Shown here: in pieces, positions 9,123 through 17,039 of the stretch
Numbering within the stretch: position 1 is the stretch's first letter
Layout of the letters: every line of letters begins with the position of its first letter
Assembly (NCBI GenBank): GCA_002329155.1
Contig: DCXY01000049.1
Span: forward strand, 76,771 to 140,770
Length of the DNA: 64,000 nt
Origin: Stenotrophomonas sp. UBA2124
GTDB lineage: Bacteria; Pseudomonadota; Gammaproteobacteria; Xanthomonadales; Xanthomonadaceae
Direction of reading: 5' to 3'
Translations under genes and position numbers: made by a program
The notes under the pieces: generated by a model
Seen by the model: the letters and a program-made list of their open reading frames with translations, nothing else
What the model was told of the DNA's origin: nothing
Database searches by the model: none

Positions 9123-10810
9123 AGGCCCGCCTGCTCTGCGCCCTCGTCGGCGCCAGCCTGTTCGCCACCGCCGCGCACGCCGCGGTCATCACCCCCGTCA
9201 ATCAGGACCCGGTAGGCAAGGGCCTGAACGATGCCACCGCACGCGCGCCGGAAGGCGGCAACCCCGGCAAGAGCGTGGGTGAGCAGCGCCGCATCGTTTA
9301 CCAGTTTGCCGCTGACCTATGGGGCTCGGTGCTGAAGAGCGATGTGGAAACCTTTGTCGGTGCCAGCTTCCAGGACCTTGCCTGTACCGAAACCGGTGGC
9401 ACCCTGGGTTCGGCCGGTGCCTCGTGGGTGGCCGCCAGCCCGCCTTCCGGCACCACGCTGGGCATGGTCTATCATGGCGCCCTGGGCAATGCGATCAATG
9501 GCTCACGCATCTCCATCAGCAGCGCCGGTACCGACATCACCAGCCGCTTCAACGCCAACCTCGGCGGCAAGAACCCGGATGGCTCGCCCTGCATGACCGG
9601 CTCCGGCTGGTACTACGGCCTTGACGGCAATACACCGGATGGCCTGATCAACTTCCTTGACGTGGTGATGCACGAGATCGGCCACGGCCTGGGCTTCTCC
9701 GGCTTCGTCGGTTACACCACCGGCCGCCTGGGCGAACGCACCGGCATCAGCCGCTACCTGGGCTATTCGGACGTCTACACCGACAATGCCTTCGACAACA
9801 TCACCGGCAAACGCTTCACCGACCCGGCGATGAACGATGCCAAGCGCGCGCAATCGATCAAGACCCGGGGCGGGCCGGCCTGGGACGGCGCCACCGCCAA
9901 GGCACTCACCCCGTTGTGGCTGGACCCGGCGGTGGTGCTGTCGGTCACCGGCACCAGCCCGGCGTTGGTGACGCAGTTCTTCGGCACCGCCTCGTTCGGG
10001 CCGCCGGCCACTACCGACAACCTCAAGGGCACGGTGGTGGTGGCCAACGATGGCACCGGTGACACCGCCGATGCCTGCGAGCCGCTGCCCGCTGGCAGCC
10101 TGGCCGGCAAGGTGGCCTATGTGAACCGTGGCACCTGCGGTTTCGAGGCCAAGGCGGTCAACGTCGAAGCGGCCGGTGCGGTTGCGGTGATCATTGGCAA
10201 CGTGGCCACCTCGGCCGATCCGGGCACCGCCCCCGGCATGGCCGACGACGCCACGCTCAACGCCGGCATCCCCGCCGTTGCGGTGAACCTGGCCGACGGC
10301 CAGCTGATCAAGGCGGCAGCGCAGGCAGGCAGCAGCATGACCGCGGCGCTGGGCAAGATGCCAGGCCAGTTGGCAGGCGCCGACCGGTCCGGCCGGCCGC
10401 TGCTGTATGCCCCGGCAGTGGTGGCCAGTGGCTCCTCGTTCTCGCACTTCGAGCGGGTGCTGATTCCTGATGCGCTGATGGAGCCGAACAACAGCCCCAA
10501 CACCGACAGCGCGCGCATGGTCGACCTGACCCTGGGCGTGTTTGCCGACGAAGGCTGGGAGTTGAACACCGGCACCGCCCGTATCGGCACCTGCGACACC
10601 GGAGTGAAGATGTTCCGCGACCCGGGCATGATGGCCGGCGCCAACGTACAGGCGCAGGACCGCATCTGCCGCATCGGTGCCAAGGGCAACCGTGGCGCTT
10701 ACCTGCGCTGCATGAACGACACCGCCTCGGAGCTGAAGTCGCTGGGCATGGTCAGCCCCCAGGAACAGGCGGGCATCCGCTCCTGCGCGGCCAAGGTGAC
10801 ATCGCTGTAA
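9119..10810 (+). CDS. Secreted PA-domain metalloprotease
   Basis: A 563-residue exported protein (signal MKARLLCALVGASLFATAAHA). HEIGHGLGFSG at residues 185-195 is an HExxHxxG zinc-binding motif of the metzincin-like type. A protease-associated (PA) domain lies at about residues 290-420 (DACEPLPAG, VAYVNRGTCGFEAKAVN, AAGAVAVIIGN, GIPAVAVNLADGQLIKAA). A conserved cysteine-bearing tail follows. It probably acts outside the cell on proteins. It is translationally coupled to the preceding exported protein. A T/G-rich region at 10846-10870 (ACCGGCGCC..GGCGCCGGT plus TTGTTTTT) is its likely terminator. Confidence 0.85.
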   Translation: MKARLLCALVGASLFATAAHAAVITPVNQDPVGKGLNDATARAPEGGNPGKSVGEQRRIVYQFAADLWGSVLKSDVETFVGASFQDLACTETGGTLGSAGASWVAASPPSGTTLGMVYHGALGNAINGSRISISSAGTDITSRFNANLGGKNPDGSPCMTGSGWYYGLDGNTPDGLINFLDVVMHEIGHGLGFSGFVGYTTGRLGERTGISRYLGYSDVYTDNAFDNITGKRFTDPAMNDAKRAQSIKTRGGPAWDGATAKALTPLWLDPAVVLSVTGTSPALVTQFFGTASFGPPATTDNLKGTVVVANDGTGDTADACEPLPAGSLAGKVAYVNRGTCGFEAKAVNVEAAGAVAVIIGNVATSADPGTAPGMADDATLNAGIPAVAVNLADGQLIKAAAQAGSSMTAALGKMPGQLAGADRSGRPLLYAPAVVASGSSFSHFERVLIPDALMEPNNSPNTDSARMVDLTLGVFADEGWELNTGTARIGTCDTGVKMFRDPGMMAGANVQAQDRICRIGAKGNRGAYLRCMNDTASELKSLGMVSPQEQAGIRSCAAKVTSL

Positions 10811-10845
10811 GCACACGCAGGCAACTGCATGCTGCACGCAACCGG

Positions 10846-10870
10846 CGCCTGATGGCGCCGGTTGTTTTTC
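10846..10870 (+). terminator. Intrinsic terminator after protease gene
   Basis: AACCGGCGCC, a short loop (TGAT) and GGCGCCGGTT are followed by GTTTTTC. The position, about 35 bases past the protease stop and before the convergent antitoxin gene, fits a Rho-independent terminator. Confidence 0.75.
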
Positions 10871-11222
10871 AGGCCGGCTCCTCGGACAGTGAGCCGATCG
10901 CCAGACGCACCGGGATGCCTACCCGGCTCAGCATCTCAACCAGCGCATCGATGGTGAACTTTGCTGATTTCCGGTTGACTACGTCCGATACCCGCGGCCG
11001 CGAAACCATCAGGATTTCCGCGGCATCTGCCTGCTTGAGCTGATGCTGTGCAATCCATCCCGCCAGCGCGGCCATCAGTTGCTCTTTCAGCAGACGGGTG
11101 TCGTTGATCTGCTGCCGCGAGGCGGCTTGCAGGCTCGCAGCCTCCTCCGGAGCGAACCCCAGTTCAATAAACAGGTTGGCTCCCGGCCGGGTGGTGTGCC
11201 GGATTTCGGTGTCAATCTTCAT
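10869..11222 (-). CDS. HigA-type antitoxin, XRE family HTH
   Basis: A 117-residue protein with a C-terminal helix-turn-helix of XRE/HigA type: KQADAAEILMVSRPRVSDVV followed by FTIDALVEMLSRVG. The N-terminal helix region likely wraps the toxin. It lies immediately downstream of the toxin gene and overlaps it by four bases. Toxin-first order is typical of higBA rather than relBE. It probably neutralises the toxin and represses the operon through the palindrome at 11575-11590. Confidence 0.85.
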   Translation of the reverse strand: MKIDTEIRHTTRPGANLFIELGFAPEEAASLQAASRQQINDTRLLKEQLMAALAGWIAQHQLKQADAAEILMVSRPRVSDVVNRKSAKFTIDALVEMLSRVGIPVRLAIGSLSEEPA

Positions 11223-11563
11223 GACTTGTCTCTTCTGGCATTGGCCACTGCGCGGTAGCGCGCGGCAGTGATGTCCAAATCGCGCTTGCTGGTGGACTGC
11301 GTCTTCTTCTGGAAGCAGTGCAACACATATACCGCCTCCGCAAACCTGGCCACATACATCAGCCGGAAGATGCCAGCAGCATCCCGGATGCGCACCTCCC
11401 GGACACCAGCGCCTACGCCATTGAAAGGCTTGCAGTCTTCCGGCTCCAGGCCCGCCTGGATCTTGCCAAGCTGAAACCCCGCGTCCCTGCGTGCACCTAT
11501 GGGAAAGGCGAGCAGATCGTCATAGGCCGAGCCAACCCAGCGGATTTCCTTTTCGCGCTGCAT
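11219..11563 (-). CDS. Type II toxin, HigB/Gp49-like (DUF891, RelE-ParE superfamily)
   Basis: A 114-residue basic protein. EIRWVGSAYDDLLAFPI at the start, GVGAGVREVRIRD in the middle and VYVLHCFQKKTQSTSKRD near the end are the conserved blocks of the Gp49/HigB-like DUF891 family. From family knowledge these toxins are ribosome-dependent mRNA interferases. The ATG at 11563 follows GGAAG. The two-gene module sits between a secreted protease and an FKBP gene, with base composition like its surroundings. Confidence 0.85.
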   Translation of the reverse strand: MQREKEIRWVGSAYDDLLAFPIGARRDAGFQLGKIQAGLEPEDCKPFNGVGAGVREVRIRDAAGIFRLMYVARFAEAVYVLHCFQKKTQSTSKRDLDITAARYRAVANARRDKS

Positions 11564-11574
11564 GCTTCCAGCCT

Positions 11575-11590
11575 GTATAAAATTTTATAC
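11575..11590. promoter_or_regulatory. 16-bp perfect palindrome, probable HigA operator
   Basis: GTATAAAATTTTATAC is a perfect 16 bp palindrome in an otherwise GC-rich stretch, 12 bases upstream of the toxin start codon. It also supplies a TATAAA/TATAAT-like -10 element on the minus strand. Antitoxins of this family normally bind such palindromes to autoregulate the operon; binding here is inference. Confidence 0.7.
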
Positions 11591-11835
11591 CAACCTGCCC
11601 GGGCTCGATACACCCCACGGTTCAGGCTCACCAGACCAACCGCACCGGCGCAGCCGATTACCGCGCCAGGCACTGCATGATCCTCGCTGTAGTCCACCAC
11701 GGCAGGTACGCCTTCCCCCTTGCACGGTCACCTTTTCGCGCACGCTGGCGTAGCCCTGGAGGAAGTCCACACGCTGCTGCCTCTCAAGCAGGACTCCGCT
11801 CAAGTCAAGCCCTATACCTCAAAATGGCCGCCCCC
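11591..11835 (-). pseudogene. Eroded gene remnant of unknown function
   Basis: On the minus strand one frame reads GLDLSGVLLERQQRVDFLQG then YASVREKVTVQG. The sense continues in the next frame as EGVPAVVDYSEDHAVPGAVI then GCAGAVGLVS. The two join cleanly if one base is changed in the run of five G at about 11717-11721, which suggests a frameshifted gene. There is no credible start codon or ribosome binding site, and the 3' part runs into the toxin promoter. I cannot name the family. It could instead be chance coding-like sequence. Confidence 0.3.
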
Positions 11836-11881
11836 CCGCCTGCATCTGCGTAAGGCTTTGCAACGCAGGGAACCGACCCAC

Positions 11882-11912
11882 AAAAAAACGCCGGTGTCTG
11901 CACACCGGCGTT
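11882..11912 (-). terminator. Intrinsic terminator of the FKBP gene
   Basis: AACGCCGGTGT and ACACCGGCGTT form an 11 bp stem with a four-base loop. Read on the minus strand it is followed by seven U. It lies about 28 bases downstream of the FKBP stop codon. Confidence 0.85.
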
Positions 11913-11939
11913 CTTGTTTGCTGCACTGGCAGGCGTGGC

Positions 11940-12641
11940 TTACTTCACGCTGACCAGCTTGATTTCAAACTGCACGGCCACGTTCGGCGGGAACGGGGTG
12001 CGCGGATCGGCACCGTAGGCCTTTTCCGGCGGCAGGGTCACTTCCCACTTGGAACCGGCCGGCATCTGCAGCAGGGTTTCGCGCATCGCGGCCATTTCAA
12101 CTTCGCTGACCTTGATGGACGGAATCTGCTGGGCCGGGCGGGCCTCGGTGGGGCGCTGGCCGTACGGGAACGGGCCGGCCACTTCCAGGGCAACGGTGCT
12201 GGCCTGGGTCGGCTTGGCGCCGTTGCCGGCTTCAACCACGCGGTACTGCACGCCGCTGGCCAGGGTCTGCACGCCAGGCTTGGCCTTGTTGGCGGCAATG
12301 AACTGGTCACTGCGGGTCTTGTTTTCAGCAGCGGCCTTCTCGTACTCGGCCTTGGCGGCCTGGGCACGGCCCTGCTCGCGCTTCTGGAAGGCTTCAACGG
12401 CCGGCTTCAGCTGCTCGGCGGTGATGGCCGGCTGCTTCTTGGCGTAGGCATCCTGCAGGCCCTTCACCACCGAAGCGATGTCCAGCTGCTCGCCGCGGGC
12501 GGTGAGCTCGGCCAGGTTGTTGCCGTAGTCGTAACCGAAGTAATAGCTCAGCTTGCCCTTCTCGGACGAGACGTCCTGGGCGAAGGCAGTGCCGGTGAGG
12601 GCCAGAGCGGCGACGGCGACCGCGATAGAACGCAACTTCAT
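11940..12641 (-). CDS. FKBP-type peptidyl-prolyl cis-trans isomerase, periplasmic
   Basis: A 233-residue protein with a Sec signal (MKLRSIAVAVAALALTGTAFA). The N-terminal helical dimerisation domain reads YYFGYDYGNNLAELTARGE and is followed by a charged coiled-coil linker (about residues 85-120), as in Mip/FkpA proteins. The C-terminal FKBP domain starts TLASGVQYRVVEAGNGAKP. The FKBP core is divergent: the usual YTG-bulge and VIPGW segments are replaced, although KWEVTLPPEKAYG and PFPPNVAVQFEIKLV remain. It likely assists folding in the periplasm. ATG 12641 with GGAG upstream was chosen over the TTG one codon earlier. Confidence 0.85.
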   Translation of the reverse strand: MKLRSIAVAVAALALTGTAFAQDVSSEKGKLSYYFGYDYGNNLAELTARGEQLDIASVVKGLQDAYAKKQPAITAEQLKPAVEAFQKREQGRAQAAKAEYEKAAAENKTRSDQFIAANKAKPGVQTLASGVQYRVVEAGNGAKPTQASTVALEVAGPFPYGQRPTEARPAQQIPSIKVSEVEMAAMRETLLQMPAGSKWEVTLPPEKAYGADPRTPFPPNVAVQFEIKLVSVK

Positions 12642-12809
12642 CAAACTGTTCTCCAGGAAGGTGTCTCAGGTACAAGCATGCCGCTCCAAGCGACGGGTTA
12701 GGATAGCCGTCACAAAGGCGCTCCGCCACTGACGACCCGCGATCAGACAGCTGGCAGTCGCCAATAGTTCAAAACTCACTTTTTTTTAACTTTTCAGGAG
12801 CTTCACCGC

Positions 12810-13592
12810 ATGTCCGACGCCCCGGTTTCGATCAGCACCCGTGACGGCATCCGCACCATCACCGTGCAGCGCCCGGAGAAACTCAACGCCCTGAACCGGC
12901 AGACGCTGGAGGCGCTGGACGCTGCCTTCGCCGAGGCCGGCCAAGCCGCCGACGTGCGCGTGGTGGTGCTGACCGGCGCCGGCCCCAAGGCCTTCGTGGC
13001 CGGTGCCGACATTGCTGAAATGAACGGGCTCACCCCTGTGCAGGGCCGCGATTTCTCGCTGGTCGGGCAGCGCCTGATGCGCCGCATCGAGCGGCTGGAG
13101 AAGCCGGTGATCGCCATGGTCAACGGTTTTGCCCTGGGCGGCGGCATGGAGCTGGCCATGGCCTGCCACCTGCGCATCGCCGCCGATACCGCCAAGGTCG
13201 GCCAACCGGAAATCAACCTTGGCCTGCTGCCGGGCTTCGGCGGCACCCAGCGCCTGCTGCGCCTGGCCGGCCGCGCTGCCGCGCTGGAGCTGTGCCTGCT
13301 CGGCACGCCCATCGATGCCAACCGGGCCGCTCAGCTGGGCCTGGTCAACCGGGTGGTGCCCGCCGCCGAGCTGGAAGCGGAAACCCTGAAGCTCGCCACC
13401 CAGCTGGCCAATGCCGCACCGCTGGCACTGCGCGGCATTCTGGATGCCATCAACGTCGGCGGCGAGTGCGCCATCGACGAGGGTCTGGAATACGAAAGCG
13501 CCCAGTTCGGCCTGGCCTTCTCCACCGAAGACATGCGCGAAGGCACCAGTGCCTTCCTCGAACGCCGCAAGCCGGAATTCAAGAACCGCTGA
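12810..13592 (+). CDS. Enoyl-CoA hydratase/isomerase family protein
   Basis: A 260-residue crotonase-fold protein. [10 protein letters not shown] and the oxyanion-hole loops [20 protein letters not shown] and [15 protein letters not shown] carry the two catalytic glutamates expected for enoyl-CoA hydratase (GGGxE and PEINLG). It should hydrate trans-2-enoyl-CoA in fatty-acid or amino-acid degradation. The ATG at 12810 follows CAGGAGC. The gene is divergent from the FKBP gene; the small downstream gene starts seven bases after its stop, so they may share a transcript. Confidence 0.9.
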   Translation: MSDAPVSISTRDGIRTITVQRPEKLNALNRQTLEALDAAFAEAGQAADVRVVVLTGAGPKAFVAGADIAEMNGLTPVQGRDFSLVGQRLMRRIERLEKPVIAMVNGFALGGGMELAMACHLRIAADTAKVGQPEINLGLLPGFGGTQRLLRLAGRAAALELCLLGTPIDANRAAQLGLVNRVVPAAELEAETLKLATQLANAAPLALRGILDAINVGGECAIDEGLEYESAQFGLAFSTEDMREGTSAFLERRKPEFKNR

Positions 13593-13599
13593 GCCCGCC

Positions 13600-13941
13600 A
13601 TGCCCGCCGTACCCGCCACCACGCAGCAGCTGCTGCAATACGTACTGGATGACGACCTGGACGGCGCGCTGCGCGCCGGACTGATGCAGCCGGCCATGGA
13701 GGGCGAAGCTGCGCTGCCCCCGGCGCAGCTGCAGCTGCTGGAAGATGCGCGCCAGCGCCTGCGCACCGCCTGGGCCGCACGCGCGCGGCACCAGGCGCGT
13801 GCGGTACGGCTGGCGCGGCGCGCGGCCGAGCGCGAGGCACGCCGTGCGCCTCCACCCGTGGCGGACAGCAAGCCCGCCCTGCCCGCAGCCGCGGCGGCCA
13901 TTCTGGCCCGCGCACGGGCCAAGGCCAGAAGCGGCCAATGA
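13600..13941 (+). CDS. Small Ala/Arg-rich hypothetical protein
   Basis: A 113-residue basic protein. Residues 8-50 are helical and acidic/hydrophobic (LLQYVLDDDLDGALRAGLMQ); the rest is very rich in Ala and Arg with coiled-coil character. It starts seven bases after the enoyl-CoA hydratase stop and ends at the beginning of the nth region. No known domain is recognised. Third-position GC is high, supporting real coding, but a nucleic-acid-binding role would be a guess. Confidence 0.6.
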   Translation: MPAVPATTQQLLQYVLDDDLDGALRAGLMQPAMEGEAALPPAQLQLLEDARQRLRTAWAARARHQARAVRLARRAAEREARRAPPPVADSKPALPAAAAAILARARAKARSGQ

Positions 13942-13944
13942 GTG

Positions 13945-14757
13945 ATGAGCAGTGAGCAACGAGCAGTGAGTAACCGGAGCAAGCCGCGCGTGACAGCCAA
14001 GCCAGCGTCCAAACCAGCGTCCAGAACCACCAAATCCGCAAAGCCGGTGGCAGCTGGCAGGAAGGCGGCAGCCAAGCCCGGCTCCATCGCTGCGCCCCGC
14101 CCTGCACCACGCTCCAGGCGCATGAGCCGCGAGGACGTGCGGGAGATGTTCACCCGCCTGCGTGAGCTCAACCCGCACCCCACCACCGAGCTGGAATACA
14201 GCACGCCGTTCGAGCTGCTGGTGGCGGTAACGCTCTCGGCGCAGGCCACCGACGTGGGCGTGAACAAGGCCACGCGCAAACTGTTCCCGGTTGCCAACAC
14301 CGCCCAGGCCATCCTGGCGCTGGGCGAGGACGGGCTGAAGCCGTATATCGCCACCATCGGCCTGTACAACGCCAAGGCAAAGAACGTGATTGCCGCCTGC
14401 GCGATTCTGGTGGAACAGTACGGGGGCGAAGTGCCCTCGGAACGTGCTGCGCTGGAAGCCCTGCCCGGCGTGGGCCGCAAGACCGCCAACGTGGTGCTGA
14501 ACACTGCCTTCGGCCAACCCACAATGGCGGTGGATACGCATATCTTCCGCGTTGCCAACCGTACCGGGCTGGCGCCGGGCAAGGACGTGCGCGCGGTGGA
14601 GGATGGCCTGGTCAAAGTGATACCGGCCGAATTCCTGCAGGACGCGCACCATTGGCTGATCCTGCACGGGCGCTATGTGTGCAAGGCGCGCAAGCCGGAT
14701 TGTCCACAGTGCGTGATCCGCGATCTTTGCCATTTCCGCGACAAGACCACCGCCTGA
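13945..14757 (+). CDS. nth: Endonuclease III (DNA glycosylase/AP lyase)
   Basis: The core from M60 (ATG 14122) is 211 residues, the same size as E. coli Nth. It has TELEYSTPFELLVAVTLSAQ, the helix-hairpin-helix LPGVGRKTANVV with the catalytic Lys, the Asp-bearing AVDTHIFRVANR, and a [4Fe-4S] cluster motif C-x6-C-x2-C-x5-C near the end. It removes oxidised pyrimidines and nicks abasic sites. ATG 13945 adds a 59-residue Lys/Ala/Pro/Arg-rich extension; its first 11 codons are a repetitive AGTGAGC-type sequence with no ribosome binding site, so the true start could be 14122. Both options are plausible. Confidence 0.9.
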   Translation: MSSEQRAVSNRSKPRVTAKPASKPASRTTKSAKPVAAGRKAAAKPGSIAAPRPAPRSRRMSREDVREMFTRLRELNPHPTTELEYSTPFELLVAVTLSAQATDVGVNKATRKLFPVANTAQAILALGEDGLKPYIATIGLYNAKAKNVIAACAILVEQYGGEVPSERAALEALPGVGRKTANVVLNTAFGQPTMAVDTHIFRVANRTGLAPGKDVRAVEDGLVKVIPAEFLQDAHHWLILHGRYVCKARKPDCPQCVIRDLCHFRDKTTA

Positions 14758-14915
14758 ATGCCGCGCACTGCCATCTACACGACACTTGCTGGTAACAGCG
14801 ACCCGTTTCACTGAGCCGGCAGTGCGTGACCAGCGCCGCCAAAGTGTCACATTTACGCAATATTTACGTTCTAGCCTTCGCAGCAACCTCCACCTGCCTG
14901 CAAGGCTACCCACTG

Positions 14916-16130
14916 ATGAAACTGCATCGCCAACTCCTTACTGCAGCCGTGGCTGCGGCGCTTTTCGTGCCGGCTGCCCACGCTGAAGTCGCCATCGACG
15001 TCATCGGCGGTTCCGAAATCTCGTTTGAAGGTCTGGTCCAGGCCGACGGCAACTGGTTCCACAACGACATCCAGGACCTCAACGGCGCCACCGGCACCAT
15101 GAACGGCAAGAACAGCGAGTTCGAGCTGCGCCGCGCCGAGCTGGTGCTCAAGGGCAAGGGCCCGGGCAACATCGAGTGGGTCGTGGGCTACGACGCCAAG
15201 GCCGACAAGTTCCTGGACACCAACCTGAAATACAAGCTGAGCGGCAACAGCAGCCACTTCCTGCAGTTCGGCCAGTTCAAGCAGCCCAACAGCCTGGAAG
15301 AACTGTCCAGCACCAAGAACAACGACTTCATCTCCAAAGCCACCGTCACCAACACCTATGCGGTTGCACGCCGCCTGGGCGTCGGCTATGGCGTGGGTGA
15401 CAGCAACTGGTCGCTCAACGCTTCGGCCTTCGGCCGCGAGCTGACCCGCAACCTGGCCCACGGCAGTGGCTACGGCGTTCGCGGCACCTTCGCCCCGATC
15501 AACGAGAAGGGCAACATCCTGCACTTCGGCCTGAGCTACGCCGACTACGACACCGACGCGGACACCCTGCGCCTGCGTGCCCGCCCGAACGCCGACCTGG
15601 CCACCGTGCGCCTGGTTGACAGCGGCGACATGAAGGACACCGACCGCATCGGCACCCTGGGTGCAGAGGCCATGTACATCACCGGCCCGTTCAAGGCCCA
15701 GGCCGAGTACTACAACGCCAAAGTCAAGCGTTACAACCACGACAACTACACCAGCGACGGCTACTACGTCAGCGGCTTGTGGAATGTCACCGGCGAAACC
15801 TGGGGCTACAAGGGTGGCACCCCGAGCCTGGGTGGCCCGGCCGAGCCGTCCAGCGGCATGTGGCAGCTGGGCGCACGCTTTGACCATATCGACCTGAACG
15901 ATGGCGGCCTGCGTGCACCGGCCGTGGCCGGCGGCGCCCCGCTGGTGGACGGCGTGCTGGGTGGCAAGATGGACATCTGGACCGTCGGCGCCAACTGGTA
16001 CTGGCGCTCCAACTTCAAGGCCTCGCTGAACTACGTGATGGTCGACAGCAACAAGTACGTCGCCAAGGACAAGAAGTACGTCAGCGACAAGCCGAACATT
16101 CTGGAAGCGCGCCTGCAGTTCTTCTGGTAA
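14916..16130 (+). CDS. Phosphate-selective porin, OprP/OprO family
   Basis: A 404-residue outer-membrane protein with signal MKLHRQLLTAAVAAALFVPAAHA. It shows the OprP/OprO pattern: ISFEGLVQADGNWF, SEFELRRAELVLKGKG, YKLSGNSSHFLQFGQFKQPN, SLEELSSTKNNDF, repeated amphipathic beta strands and a terminal phenylalanine-aromatic end (RLQFFW). It should form a trimeric anion channel favouring phosphate or polyphosphate. ATG 14916 gives the signal peptide; the longer upstream frame does not. Its place just upstream of pstS-pstS-pstCAB-phoU supports a role in phosphate uptake. Confidence 0.88.
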   Translation: MKLHRQLLTAAVAAALFVPAAHAEVAIDVIGGSEISFEGLVQADGNWFHNDIQDLNGATGTMNGKNSEFELRRAELVLKGKGPGNIEWVVGYDAKADKFLDTNLKYKLSGNSSHFLQFGQFKQPNSLEELSSTKNNDFISKATVTNTYAVARRLGVGYGVGDSNWSLNASAFGRELTRNLAHGSGYGVRGTFAPINEKGNILHFGLSYADYDTDADTLRLRARPNADLATVRLVDSGDMKDTDRIGTLGAEAMYITGPFKAQAEYYNAKVKRYNHDNYTSDGYYVSGLWNVTGETWGYKGGTPSLGGPAEPSSGMWQLGARFDHIDLNDGGLRAPAVAGGAPLVDGVLGGKMDIWTVGANWYWRSNFKASLNYVMVDSNKYVAKDKKYVSDKPNILEARLQFFW

Positions 16131-16156
16131 GCACAGCTTAGACCCGGCAACATCCG

Positions 16157-16176
16157 AACGCCCCGCAAGGGGCGTT
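16157..16176 (+). terminator. Hairpin after the porin gene
   Basis: AACGCCCC, loop GCAA, GGGGCGTT, then CCCCGTTG. The stem is strong but the U-tract is poor, so this is a probable rather than certain terminator 26 bases after the stop. Confidence 0.55.
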
Positions 16177-16200
16177 CCCCGTTGTGGAGCAGCCCAACCC

Positions 16201-16349
16201 GTAGCCCGGGTAAGCGCAAGCGCACCCGGGGCCACGACATCAATGAATCCCCAGCGGTCCTTGCGCCGTGCGATGTTGACCCATGCAAGACGATTCCTGG
16301 GATGCATGGCATCCATGTGCCCCGGGTGCGCTGCGCTTACCCGGGCTAC
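16201..16349. repeat. SMAG palindrome pair
   Basis: A plus-orientation GTAG unit at 16201-16230 faces an inverted one at 16320-16349, with about 90 bases of unique sequence between. Same family as the copies near 1.9-2.2 kb. Confidence 0.85.
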
Positions 16350-16407
16350 AAAGGCACACCCGCCGTATCCGATGCCATCGGCGGCCGTTAGGCTGGTCGC
16401 AGCTGCC

Positions 16408-16925
16408 ATGGATGGAGCATTGATACGCCTGCCCCTGCTCCTGCTCCTGCTTCTCTCCACAACCGACGTTGATGACCTTGCACAGGATTGCGGCGCCGAC
16501 AACGCGCAGCGTGTTGCCAACGCCTACCTGCAACGTGGCCGCACGCTGTTGCCTGAGCGGCCCGATTGGAGAGTCTCACTGGAAAGCAGGGCAGGAGCCT
16601 GCACCTGGTCGTGCTTGATGGAAATGCCATCAAGCCAATCACTCAGCCGATGCTACTTGCGATCGATATCGGCGAATGGGACACGGACTGCGATGGCCAG
16701 CTCACCCAGACTGACCGCACTCTGGAAATCGGCCGCATGCCCACGCATGGTCTTGCCGACATTCCTGTCCACGAGCGTGCCAGCCGCACCGTCAGCCGAG
16801 GCAAGGTAGAAGACGGGGAAATGACGTGCTCCTCCAAGGAGCAAGCCCTGCCCAGGCGTAGTTGCAGGCTACGCGCACAGGGGTTTTTCTACCCTCTGAC
16901 CGAAGCACTGAACGCCGAGCTGTGA
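16408..16925 (+). pseudogene. Frameshifted small exported protein, unknown function
   Basis: ATG 16408 opens a frame with a strongly hydrophobic start (MDGALIRLPLLLLLLLSTTD) and a sensible sequence up to about 16590 (NAYLQRGRTLLPERPDWRV). The coherent protein then continues in another frame: SLHLVVLDGNAIKPITQP, IDIGEWDTDCDGQLTQTD, RTLEIGRMPTHGLADIPVHE, with TGA at 16923-16925. A one-base deletion or two-base insertion near 16585 explains the break. It may be a genuine pseudogene, a sequencing error or two unrelated frames. I do not recognise the family. Confidence 0.4.
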
Positions 16926-16937
16926 GCCCCCTTGCAT

Positions 16938-16955
16938 TTGTCACGGTCGAGTCAC
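16938..16955 (+). promoter_or_regulatory. Candidate Pho box upstream of pstS-1
   Basis: TTGTCAC-GGTC-GAGTCAC has the 7-4-7 spacing of PhoB sites (consensus CTGTCAT with AT-rich four-base spacers), though the spacer is GC-rich. It lies about 85 bases before the GTG start of the first pstS. Binding is inference. Confidence 0.5.
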
Positions 16956-17039
16956 ATGACAGACGCCGCACTGTCATCCAATGGTTATGAAATAGGCCCC
17001 GGGCGGCACTCGCCGCACATTCACCCTCAGGAGCCTTCC

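Noticed and set aside
14843..14860. Pho box before the porin gene (GTGTCAC-ATTT-ACGCAAT)
   Set aside because: The first half-site is reasonable but the second matches CTGTCAT at only three of seven positions; too weak to list, although regulation by phosphate is likely from context.
15000..16520. Long minus-strand frame opposite the phosphate porin
   Set aside because: The plus strand has a signal peptide, porin motifs and a terminal aromatic residue; the antisense translation is Val/Gly/Ala-rich without domains.
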